Below, one piece after another: positions 33,586 to 40,392 of a stretch of DNA of 64,000 bases. Below the pieces are notes generated by a model. It was not told the origin of the DNA, did no database searches, and worked only from the letters and a program-made list of their open reading frames with translations. Within the stretch, counting starts at the first letter, position 1. Each line of letters starts with the position of its first letter. The DNA lies in contig CAZICM010000002.1 in NCBI GenBank assembly GCA_964537685.1, positions 248,001-312,000 on the forward strand, read 5' to 3'. The position numbers were made by a program, and so were the translations under genes. The DNA comes from CAZICM01 sp964537685 (GTDB lineage Bacteria > Myxococcota_A > Polyangia > Polyangiales > Polyangiaceae).

Positions 33586-34769
33586 AATCCGCTTTCGCCA
33601 AACGAAGGCTGTGGCTTTGCCTGTGGATATTTGCCTTCGGTGTGTTCCACGCTGGCCCAGCGTTTGGCGCTTCGCCCCCGGCAGCCGGCGACAGACCCTC
33701 CGACGCACCTTGGATTCTCAGCGAAAGCCCTGCTCCAACGCCGCCTCTTCCCGCCGAATATCTCACCCAGGAAGATGGCTGGCTCAAGCTTGAATTTCAT
33801 CCGTCGGCGCGCGAGCGCGTGCGCGCTCTTTCGGCTCAAGCAGAAGCCGCGCGAAAAGAGCTGATCGAGAAGCTGGGCTCCGATGTTCTTGGCTCGGTGA
33901 GCGTGCGCATCGCCGCTGTTCCGGCTGAAATGGCGCGTTTGTCACCCACGGAGCCTTCGAGCTACGCAAGCGGCCTCGCGTTCTCGGATCGCGATCTGAT
34001 CGTGATGAGTTTGGCTTCGCCGCTCTCGCTCGAGCCTCCCAAGGCGGGCGATGTGCTTCGTCATTTGCTTGCCCATTTGGCTTTGGATCAAGCGGTAAAG
34101 CGCAGGCCGCTGCCCGCGTGGTTTCACGAGGGATTTGCCGTACACACAGCGGGAGATGCGCTTTCGGTGCGCACGCAGAATCTCTGTGCCGCAGCGACAA
34201 TGGGCCGCTTGATCCGCTTGGAGAAACTGCCCGGCGAGATGCCGGCGGACGCACCTCAGTCATCGCTGGCTTATGCCGAAGCAGCCGATTTTCTGCGTTT
34301 TTTGTTGAGTGCCGACACAAAATCGAATGAAAAATTTCCTCGCTTGATCCGGGCCGTTCGAGAAGGCGAAACGCTCGATCAAGCGCTCGCTCAAGCCTAT
34401 GGAACACCGCTTTCCGAGCTGGAACAGGCATGGAGGCGCGATATGGCGAAACGCTATGGTTTCTTGCCTGTCATGCTGGCCAGCACGCTCCTGTGGGCGA
34501 TCGCGCTTTCAATTTTCGCGGCGAAGAGGGCGCGGCAAAAGCAGCTCCGAAAAGCGTCGCTCACACCGCAGCTCAGGCGGAACCCTTCCGAAGGCGAAGT
34601 GAATTTCGGCGAAAGCAGGGCACCGGCGCGCGTATTTTCGGCCCTGCGGATGCGGGAAAGACGCAGTGCTTCGCGAATCGAGGACGACGCCATGCATGAA
34701 ACGCCTATCGTGCCCGAGCCTGAAATTCCCAAGGTTAAACACGAGGGCGAATGGCACACGCTGCACTAA
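33582..34769 (+). CDS. MA-type metallopeptidase-like protein, probably inactive
   Basis: A 395-residue exported membrane protein: signal peptide (LWLCLWIFAFGVFHAG), a globular domain and a C-terminal membrane helix (VMLASTLLWAIALSIFAA) with a basic cytoplasmic tail. The gluzincin framework is recognisable: H161-L-L-A-H165 where active family members have HExxH, and E183 in LPAWFHEGFAVH at the right distance for the third zinc ligand. Because Leu162 replaces the catalytic Glu, it can probably bind zinc but not cleave peptides. ATG 33582 overlaps the previous stop (ATGA), and the 3' end overlaps the CPBP-like gene by 19 bases. Confidence 0.8.
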   Translation: MKSAFAKRRLWLCLWIFAFGVFHAGPAFGASPPAAGDRPSDAPWILSESPAPTPPLPAEYLTQEDGWLKLEFHPSARERVRALSAQAEAARKELIEKLGSDVLGSVSVRIAAVPAEMARLSPTEPSSYASGLAFSDRDLIVMSLASPLSLEPPKAGDVLRHLLAHLALDQAVKRRPLPAWFHEGFAVHTAGDALSVRTQNLCAAATMGRLIRLEKLPGEMPADAPQSSLAYAEAADFLRFLLSADTKSNEKFPRLIRAVREGETLDQALAQAYGTPLSELEQAWRRDMAKRYGFLPVMLASTLLWAIALSIFAAKRARQKQLRKASLTPQLRRNPSEGEVNFGESRAPARVFSALRMRERRSASRIEDDAMHETPIVPEPEIPKVKHEGEWHTLH

Positions 34770-35545
34770 ATTCAGCGCTTCCTCCCGCGGGAGGGCAGAG
34801 GCGCACGCTCGCGGAACTGGGTATCGGAGCCGCGTGGATGGTTGGAACGAGCGCGGCCATCGGCGCCGTGGATATCGCTCTTGGAAAGACACCGCTCGCC
34901 GCCGCCCTTGCCGCGGCCCTCGTAACGGATTTCGCCGCCGGCTTCGCGGGTGTGCGCTGGGATTCGAAATCTCATCAAAAATCAATACCATTCAATGAAA
35001 TTGGATTCGGCGCCGCGGCTTCCCTTGGTATTTTCGCGGTGACGCTTGGACTGAGCGCGGCATTTGGATGGATTTCAGCCGAAAGGGGATCACCTGCGCC
35101 GGCGCTCTTGCTTGCGCTCCTGCGCGCGGCGGCGATGGCGGTAAGAAACGAGCTTTTATTCCGGGGCATCACCTTTGCCACGGCCGCCCGCACCGGCCTT
35201 CCCAATTCGATCGCATTGGCTTTTGGAGCGTTCGCCGGAGGGGCTTCCATGGCCTTCGCATCATCGTTTGACCCGGCGGCCATAGCGCTTTCCATTGCAT
35301 CGGGATTCTTTTTTGGCGTGCTGTGGCTGCGCTTTCAGAGCGCTTGGGCGGCGCTTTCCGCGCATACGCTTTTTCTTTTTCTGATCGGCCCCGGACTGCG
35401 CGGAGGACTGCTCGATATTGGCTGGTCTTCCGGCGCCTTGGCTCCCAATCACCGCTCTTTCGGAGGCGCGGCCTGGCTTTGTGCATCTGTATTCACGGCT
35501 GCCGCGATTGTTCTCCTCAAAAGAATGAAACCACCATCGAAATGA
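34751..35545 (+). CDS. CPBP/CAAX-protease-like membrane protein, degenerate
   Basis: A 264-residue polytopic protein with about seven hydrophobic segments. The segment AVRNELLFRGITFATAAR matches motif 1 of CPBP intramembrane proteases (EExxxR), but the first Glu is Asn. A His is present in SAHTLFLFLIG as in motif 3, while the expected FxxxH of motif 2 is replaced (AFGAFAGGASMAF). The enzyme is therefore doubtful as a protease and may be a scaffold or a related transporter-like protein. It starts within the end of the MA-peptidase-like gene and ends within the next start codon. Confidence 0.7.
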   Translation: MAHAALNSALPPAGGQRRTLAELGIGAAWMVGTSAAIGAVDIALGKTPLAAALAAALVTDFAAGFAGVRWDSKSHQKSIPFNEIGFGAAASLGIFAVTLGLSAAFGWISAERGSPAPALLLALLRAAAMAVRNELLFRGITFATAARTGLPNSIALAFGAFAGGASMAFASSFDPAAIALSIASGFFFGVLWLRFQSAWAALSAHTLFLFLIGPGLRGGLLDIGWSSGALAPNHRSFGGAAWLCASVFTAAAIVLLKRMKPPSK

Positions 35546-36042
35546 TATCCAATTTTTTCAAACAGGAAAACAAAGCCTACCGCAATATGCAAATTGTGCT
35601 GGGCCTCCTGGGCATTCATTTTATTATCCCTTCCCTCACCTATTTTTTTAATCCCTCCCAGGCCATTTCCCAATTGGATCAAATGGGACGCATGGCCGGA
35701 GAGGCCCCCTACCCTATTGCTGAAATCAGCCTTATTTGGAGGGTATTGGCCGCCGGCAATGTTTTTACGCTGGGCTTCACCTGTTTTCTTTTAATGCTCA
35801 ATGTGCGGAAGTTTCAGGGCGCCGTACCCGTGTTCGCCGTATTAAAAGGCTTCAGCTCCATCGGCTATTTATACGCTTATTTCGCCTGGCTTCACTACCT
35901 GCCGCTGCTCGGTATCTTCGTGTGGGATGCCATCAATGTCGCATTCGTCGCCGTTCTCGCGCCCCGTGCCCTGCGTGAAATTGAACGCCGGGGCAAGGAG
36001 GCCGAACAGCGGCTTATCCCCCGTTTGCGCTTCGAGGATTAG
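35542..36042 (+). CDS. Four-helix membrane protein of unknown function
   Basis: A 166-residue membrane protein with about four hydrophobic helices (IVLGLLGIHFIIPSLTYFF; VFTLGFTCFLLML; VFAVLKGFSSIGYLYAYFAWL; GIFVWDAINVAFVAVLA). The start, ATG 35542, overlaps the upstream stop codon (ATGA). I do not recognise the family. It is encoded between the CPBP-like gene and the small protein preceding the GMC oxidoreductase; the tight overlaps suggest a shared assembly or coordinated expression. Confidence 0.75.
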   Translation: MISNFFKQENKAYRNMQIVLGLLGIHFIIPSLTYFFNPSQAISQLDQMGRMAGEAPYPIAEISLIWRVLAAGNVFTLGFTCFLLMLNVRKFQGAVPVFAVLKGFSSIGYLYAYFAWLHYLPLLGIFVWDAINVAFVAVLAPRALREIERRGKEAEQRLIPRLRFED

Positions 36043-36044
36043 CC

Positions 36045-36470
36045 GTGCGGCCATTTGATTTCGAACGGAAGTGGCTCGTCCAAATCTTTTCTATCATTCT
36101 GCCTCGTTCCAATTCCTTTCCTATCGGCGCACAAGACGCTCCGATGAATTTGTTTTTGGATGATTTAATCAGCCGGGCTCCCAAAAGTTTTGGATTGGGG
36201 TTGCGTTTCGCTCTGTTCGCCGCCGTGTTTTATCCGCTTTGGGCGTCTTTGCGGCCCCGCACGCTCTTTGCTTTGTCCGGCGAGGAGCAAGTTCAAGCGC
36301 TCGAACAAATGGCCCGCAGCCGTTTTTATATCGTCCGCGAATTGCCCATGCTGCTCAAAATGACGGCTTGCTTAGGCTTTTTCGGGCTGCCCGAAATCCA
36401 GCGCTCGATGGGAATCGAACCCACGGACCTCCTCCCCGCGCCTCAGTTGCGCAAGGACAGGCGTTCATGA
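36045..36470 (+). CDS. Small protein encoded immediately upstream of the GMC oxidoreductase
   Basis: A 141-residue protein beginning with GTG 36045, two bases after the upstream stop and six bases behind GAGG. It has one or two hydrophobic stretches (about 48-65, LGLRFALFAAVFYPLWASL, and about 110-120). A region R-P-R-T-L-F-A-LSGEEQVQALEQMARSRFYIVREL resembles the small proteins that precede GMC-type oxidoreductases in related bacteria, possibly as membrane or cofactor subunits; this is recalled, not verified. Its stop codon overlaps the oxidoreductase start (ATGA), a strong hint for a complex. Confidence 0.65.
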   Translation: MRPFDFERKWLVQIFSIILPRSNSFPIGAQDAPMNLFLDDLISRAPKSFGLGLRFALFAAVFYPLWASLRPRTLFALSGEEQVQALEQMARSRFYIVRELPMLLKMTACLGFFGLPEIQRSMGIEPTDLLPAPQLRKDRRS

Positions 36471-37999
36471 GCGGTGCGCTGATTCAATTTAAAGACGTTG
36501 CTCATCAATCCAATGTAAAAGATTCCGCCGATGTGGTGATCGCGGGTTCGGGCGCCGCGGGCGCGACGGCAGCCAGGGTGTTGTCCGAGCTCGGCCTGGA
36601 TGTGGTGGTGCTCGAAGAAGGCCCTTTTATCGCACCCGAATCACTGCGCGCAGACGCTTATTCATCGTTTCGATCGCAATGGCGGGCGATGGGTATGCAA
36701 ACCGCGAGGGGAAGGGCTTTTATGCCCATTTTGCAGGGCTCGGCCGTCGGCGGAACAACGGTGATCAACGGCGCCATTATTCACCGGCTTCCCCAGCCCA
36801 TTCTGCACCGGTGGGATACAGAATTCGGCCTGCAGGGTTCCGTTCAATACAAAGAACTTGATCGTATATTTAATCGAATGGATGACGAGCTCGGCGTGGC
36901 GCCTGTGAGCGAGCATGCACTGGGCGGCAACAATGCGCTGATGCGGCGGGGTGTGCAGGGCATAGGCGCCCAAGGCAATGTGATCCGCCGCAATGTAAAG
37001 GGCGACTGTACCGCCGCACGCTGTTTACAGGGCTGTCCCGAAGGCCGCCGCCAAAGCATGAATATTTCCTATATCCCGCGCGCCTTGGCCCAGGGTGCGC
37101 GCGTTTATGCCAATTGCCGCGTGAAATTTATCGATTCGGCCTCCGGGCGCGCCCGCGGATTGTCCGGCCAGTTTTTCGATCATGAAACAGGCAAGCCGGG
37201 GCCTCCCATCTTTGTGCGGGCAGAAAAGGCCGTCATCATCGCCGCCAGCGCCGTCCAAACGCCGCTCTTGCTCATGCGCAACGGCATTGGAAAGCGTTCA
37301 GGGCTCGTTGGAAAGCGATTTCAAGCCCATCCAGGAACAAGCGTTATCGGCATCTTCGATGAGCCTCCCAATATGTGGAAAGGCGCAACCCAAGGCTACG
37401 AATCGACGCATTTTTGGGATGAGCGAATGAAATTCGAGGCCGTGGGCGTGCCTCCCGAAGTGCTTGCGGCCCGCTTACCCGGTTTTGGAACGCGCCTGCT
37501 CGAACAAATGCGCGATGGTGTGCATTGCGCTCAATGGGGCGTGCAAATCCGCGCCAATGCGCTCGGGCGAATTCGATCGGGTTTTTTTGGAATGCCTTCG
37601 ATTGATTACGATTTGACGGACGAAGACGTGCAATGCTTTAAGATTGGCATCAAACGCTTGGTCCAAATGATGTTCGCGGCAGGCGCCCATTCCGTGCTGC
37701 CAGGCTTCTATGGATTAAAAGAGAGGCTTTCCCATCCCGATGAAATTGATGCCATCGATCAATTACCCAATGATCCAAGGGCAATGCATTGTATTGCCGC
37801 CCATCTCTTTGGCACAGCCGTTATGGGCCCTGACCCCCGCTCGTCCGTGGTGAATGTGCACAGGCAAGCCCACGAGCTTCCCGGTCTCTATGTCGCGGAC
37901 TCTTCTGTTTTCCCCACCAATATCGGTGTGAACCCACAGCACTCAATCGCGGCCCTTGCCTGGCTTACAGCCGAACATATTGCAGGCCATCAATGCTGA
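36467..37999 (+). CDS. GMC-family FAD oxidoreductase
   Basis: A 510-residue flavoprotein. The FAD-binding Rossmann motif is GSGAAG at 27-32, with E50 at the end of strand 2 for ribose binding. Further landmarks are the PILQGSAVGGTTVING loop, CLQGCPEGRRQS (a CxxGC-like pattern seen in cholesterol-oxidase/gluconate-dehydrogenase-like members) and the C-terminal catalytic region HLFGTAVMG...VADSSVFPTNIGVNPQHSIAALA. Such enzymes oxidise alcohols or sterols; the substrate is unknown. The ORF could extend upstream in frame, but ATG 36467 overlapping the previous stop is much better. The gene overlaps the convergent glycosyltransferase by 10 bases. Confidence 0.9.
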   Translation: MSGALIQFKDVAHQSNVKDSADVVIAGSGAAGATAARVLSELGLDVVVLEEGPFIAPESLRADAYSSFRSQWRAMGMQTARGRAFMPILQGSAVGGTTVINGAIIHRLPQPILHRWDTEFGLQGSVQYKELDRIFNRMDDELGVAPVSEHALGGNNALMRRGVQGIGAQGNVIRRNVKGDCTAARCLQGCPEGRRQSMNISYIPRALAQGARVYANCRVKFIDSASGRARGLSGQFFDHETGKPGPPIFVRAEKAVIIAASAVQTPLLLMRNGIGKRSGLVGKRFQAHPGTSVIGIFDEPPNMWKGATQGYESTHFWDERMKFEAVGVPPEVLAARLPGFGTRLLEQMRDGVHCAQWGVQIRANALGRIRSGFFGMPSIDYDLTDEDVQCFKIGIKRLVQMMFAAGAHSVLPGFYGLKERLSHPDEIDAIDQLPNDPRAMHCIAAHLFGTAVMGPDPRSSVVNVHRQAHELPGLYVADSSVFPTNIGVNPQHSIAALAWLTAEHIAGHQC

Positions 38000-39132
38000 A
38001 GCGCTCCGCTGCATAAAGAGGCGTTAAACGCTTCCCTGTACACCTCGTAATGCAGCTCTGCGGAACGCTGCCAGCAAAACGCCCGCGCCCGCTCCTGCCC
38101 GCGCGCCGAGAGTTCGTTTCGCAGCGCGGGTTCAGTCGCGAGCCTGCGAAGCGCATCCGCCAAATCCCGAAGATCGAGAGGCACGCACAGACCTGCACCG
38201 GCGAGCAGTTCAACCAGAGCAGGCGTGTCGCTGGCCAACACAGGGGTGCCACATGCCATGGCCTCCAATGCAGGCATTCCAAATCCTTCAAAGCGTGAGA
38301 ATTGCACGAGAGCCCGCGCCCCCTGAAGCAGGGTAAGCGCATCGCCGCCGCAGATCGCCGAGAGCCTCACAATTCCCAGCTTCCGATCGGACAGCTCCCG
38401 CGCGGACGGCGCTAAGCCATACAAACGCTGCACCAGCACTAGCCGGTGGTTTCTATTCAAACCACTTTCAACAAACGCTTTCTCGACAGCCTCGTGATTC
38501 TTGAATGGAGCGTTTTGACCCATCACCAGAAAATAAGGCTCTTCCGTGTTGAGAATGCGAGCCGCGCGCCGCTGCACATCCTGCATATCCACAGGCGGAC
38601 AAAATCGCTTGGAAACCCCGTGATAAATGACGCGAAGGCGCTTTTTCGCCTCAGGCCAAATGCATGCAACGCTGTCTGCAGTCGCCTTTGAAATGCACAC
38701 AATGCGTGTCGCACTCTTCAGAGCTCGCAAGATTCCATCGCGATAGAAGAGCATTTGCGCAGGCGACAGCCAGGTGAGACGCTCGCTGGACAGCGGCGAA
38801 AATAGCCATATCAAATCGTGAAGTGTGACGACGGTTGCGCACTGCACGCCTCGACCCAGCAGATTGAACGTTGCGTGAAAAACATCAGCCCAGCGGAGAT
38901 CTGCGAGAAATGAAGGCCAAAGAAGAGTCGGCAGGCTATTGGCTTGAAATATTACAGAACGCTCTTCGACATTGGTCCGCTGCAGAAGAGGCCGGGGTGC
39001 GCGCGGATCTAAAATCAACCGAAATCGATCGGCCGGTGCAAGTTGGGAAATTCGCTCGACAATTTCCCGCGTATAAACGCCGATTCCACTCGGGCGCTCG
39101 CGAATATAGCGGCAGTCGATCGAAACGTGCAT
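37990..39132 (-). CDS. GT4-family glycosyltransferase
   Basis: A 380-residue GT-B glycosyltransferase. The N-terminal Rossmann half starts MHVSIDCRYIRERPSGIGVYTREIV, with the Gly-rich acceptor loop; the C-terminal donor half carries GFGMPALEAMACGTPVLASDTPALVELL, the GT4 E-x7-E motif region for nucleotide-sugar binding. There is no signal peptide or membrane helix. Likely product: a polysaccharide, glycolipid or glycoprotein sugar. No other polysaccharide gene is nearby, so the pathway is open. The stop is shared head-on with the GMC oxidoreductase; the promoter side is separated from the upstream regulator gene by a terminator. Confidence 0.9.
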   Translation of the reverse strand: MHVSIDCRYIRERPSGIGVYTREIVERISQLAPADRFRLILDPRAPRPLLQRTNVEERSVIFQANSLPTLLWPSFLADLRWADVFHATFNLLGRGVQCATVVTLHDLIWLFSPLSSERLTWLSPAQMLFYRDGILRALKSATRIVCISKATADSVACIWPEAKKRLRVIYHGVSKRFCPPVDMQDVQRRAARILNTEEPYFLVMGQNAPFKNHEAVEKAFVESGLNRNHRLVLVQRLYGLAPSARELSDRKLGIVRLSAICGGDALTLLQGARALVQFSRFEGFGMPALEAMACGTPVLASDTPALVELLAGAGLCVPLDLRDLADALRRLATEPALRNELSARGQERARAFCWQRSAELHYEVYREAFNASLCSGALQH

Positions 39133-39181
39133 CCCTCATCTGAACCGTGCAAATTGCGGCAGACACCCAACCCCAAATAAT

Positions 39182-39228
39182 AAAAGCGCGTGCAGCTTTC
39201 CGCAGTGCGGAGGACTGCACGCGCTTTT
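39182..39228 (-). terminator. Strong intrinsic terminator (bidirectional)
   Basis: AAAAGCGCGTGCAG (39182-39195) pairs perfectly over 14 bp with CTGCACGCGCTTTT (39215-39228) around a 19-base loop. T-runs lie on both sides (TTTTTT on the plus strand, TTTTATTATTT on the minus strand), so it can stop transcription in either direction. On the minus strand it closes the regulator gene (39949 to 39380) before the glycosyltransferase gene. An alternative stem GCACGC/GCGTGC (39217-39236) overlaps its right arm. Confidence 0.8.
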
Positions 39229-39249
39229 TTGCGTGCAAAAAATGGCGCT

Positions 39250-39382
39250 CTAGAGATCGTCTCAGAACCCGTCGCGAGCAGCCCCACGGCTAGGGCGAGC
39301 GACCGAGCCGCACTCCAGTACGGTGAGGGAGCTCAACGAAAGCCGTGGGGTTGCGCAGCAGGGTTATGAAACGATCTATCTA
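39250..39382. repeat. 133-bp imperfect inverted-repeat element ending at a stop codon
   Basis: The left arm CTAGAGATCGTCTCAGAACCC...GCAGCCCCACGGCT and the right arm AGCCGTGGGGTTGCGCAGCAGGGTTATGAAACGATC...TCTAG are imperfect inverted copies of about 36-40 bases, flanking a centre of about 48 bases. The innermost 10 bp (CCCCACGGCT/AGCCGTGGGG) pair perfectly. The outer edge coincides with the stop codon of the regulator gene (CTA at 39380-39382 on the plus strand). It looks like a REP/MITE-like or structured-RNA unit rather than chance, because the arms match over their whole length. No transposase gene accompanies it. Confidence 0.7.
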
Positions 39383-39949
39383 GTTCGCCTTCTTTTTCTC
39401 CGCAGCAGCCTGAACAAGCGGCGAAAGCTCGTTCGTAAGCGTTTTCTCGTCGCCGGGGCTCACGCCCGCCACGCCCGAAGGAATCCCAGGCATGTCGTCC
39501 GTCAGCGCAATCAGTTTCGCTTGAGGACATGCGCGGTGAAGCACTTCGAGAAGCCGGTGAACATCAACGCCATCCGACGAGAAGGCAATATCCACAACAT
39601 AAGCGTCCGAAGGATCGGCACCCGCATTGACAAGTGCATCGTAGGGATGCGCGAGATGCTGAACCGTAACGCCGGGTGCGGCCGCCGTAACGCGAGCAAC
39701 GAGCTCCTCATTGCCAACAACGCCGATAACTTTCGATGCGGCTCTCGCCAAATCGCGGGGCACGGCATAGCCCCATGTTCGCAAAAACTCTGCGACATCA
39801 GAAGAACGGAATCGAAGATGCCTGCCAGGGGTGCGGAAATGGGGAATGCGTCCCCGATCGACCCAGTTATGAATGGTCTTGAGATCGACTTGGCAGAGAT
39901 TTGCCAAATCAGACGCGGTTAATAGCTTCTTGTCTCCACGTGCGGTCAT
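39380..39949 (-). CDS. HTH (excisionase/MerR-like) regulator with receiver-like C-terminus
   Basis: A 189-residue protein. The first 65 residues form a MerR/excisionase-type winged helix (LLTASDLANLCQVDLKTIHNWVDRGRIPHFRTPGRHLRFRSSDVAEFL), the DNA-binding module of BldC and phage-type Xis proteins. The rest (KVIGVVGNEELVARVTAA...AYVVDIAF...AKLIALTDD) has the alternating strand/helix order of a receiver domain, with D in VVDIAF at about the phospho-acceptor position. The start ATG 39949 has GGAG seven bases upstream and is preferred to longer in-frame starts. A small inverted repeat (ATCAC-acaa-GTGAT, 39972-39985) upstream could be its operator. Confidence 0.82.
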   Translation of the reverse strand: MTARGDKKLLTASDLANLCQVDLKTIHNWVDRGRIPHFRTPGRHLRFRSSDVAEFLRTWGYAVPRDLARAASKVIGVVGNEELVARVTAAAPGVTVQHLAHPYDALVNAGADPSDAYVVDIAFSSDGVDVHRLLEVLHRACPQAKLIALTDDMPGIPSGVAGVSPGDEKTLTNELSPLVQAAAEKKKAN

Positions 39950-39971
39950 GAACATGCTCCAGAGGGTTTTG

Positions 39972-39985
39972 ATCACACAAGTGAT
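39972..39985 (-). promoter_or_regulatory. Possible operator upstream of the HTH regulator
   Basis: ATCAC-ACAA-GTGAT is a perfect 5-bp dyad with a 4-base centre, 23 bases upstream of the regulator start codon. Its position would suit autoregulation by a dimer. This is weak evidence; many short dyads occur by chance. Confidence 0.3.
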
Positions 39986-40184
39986 GCGTATGTGCGCGGT
40001 CGTGGTCCGCCCTTGTACCAATCCCTCGACCCGGTTGTTTGCTTTACAATGCCCACTTCGTTCCGGCCGGCAGACCGACCAAGTAGCAACCGCTTACCCC
40101 CAAACGGCCTATCCACCGCCCAGCCAACGAAGTTCCCCGTTTGAAAGAACCGTAATTACCATCCCGATTTTGCACGTCGAGTTC

Positions 40185-40201
40185 TGATAGAATGCCTATC
40201 A
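40185..40201. promoter_or_regulatory. Possible operator dyad in the intergenic region
   Basis: TGATAG-AATGC-CTATCA is a perfect 6-bp inverted repeat with a 5-base centre, in the middle of the non-coding region upstream of the HTH regulator gene. A MerR-family protein would bind a spaced dyad of this type. No promoter elements could be assigned with confidence. Confidence 0.3.
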
Positions 40202-40392
40202 TACACTAGCGCGTATAATTCGCCACAGCTCGACATAGCGCGATAATGGTCCACTCTGCAATTTCCCGTTCTATTCTGGGTATTTGTTGGGCTTGTGGTG
40301 GCATTTCCGGGCGCGCTGGGCAGCGCAAAAAAAAATACGCGGAAAAGATTTTTATTTTTTAACCCCACGGAGAGGCTTATCGCTTTATAAGC

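Larger units (their letters stand above)
39950..40392. other. 443-base intergenic region between regulator and RND exporter genes
   Basis: No coding potential is evident. It holds the regulator's upstream sequence with dyads at 39972-39985 and 40185-40201 (TGATAG-aatgc-CTATCA), an A9/T-rich stretch (40329-40362), and a small hairpin GCTTAT-cgcttt-ATAAGC just after the exporter stop codon (about 40375-40392). A TATAAT at 40214-40219 on the plus strand lacks a matching -35 and a gene. Confidence 0.6.

Noticed and set aside
36401..36450. tRNA-like T-arm on the minus strand (GTGGGTTCGATTCCCAT) in the small gene before the GMC oxidoreductase
   Set aside because: Only the T-arm could be matched. 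No acceptor stem or anticodon arm fits at the right distance, and the coding frame continues through it to a stop/start overlap.
40214..40219. TATAAT box on the plus strand in the intergenic region
   Set aside because: No -35 element at 16-18 bases and no plus-strand gene downstream for many kilobases.
40314..40337. GC hairpin GCGCTGGGCAGCGC followed by A9 as a terminator
   Set aside because: The A-run is on the wrong side for a minus-strand terminator, and nothing on the plus strand needs one.
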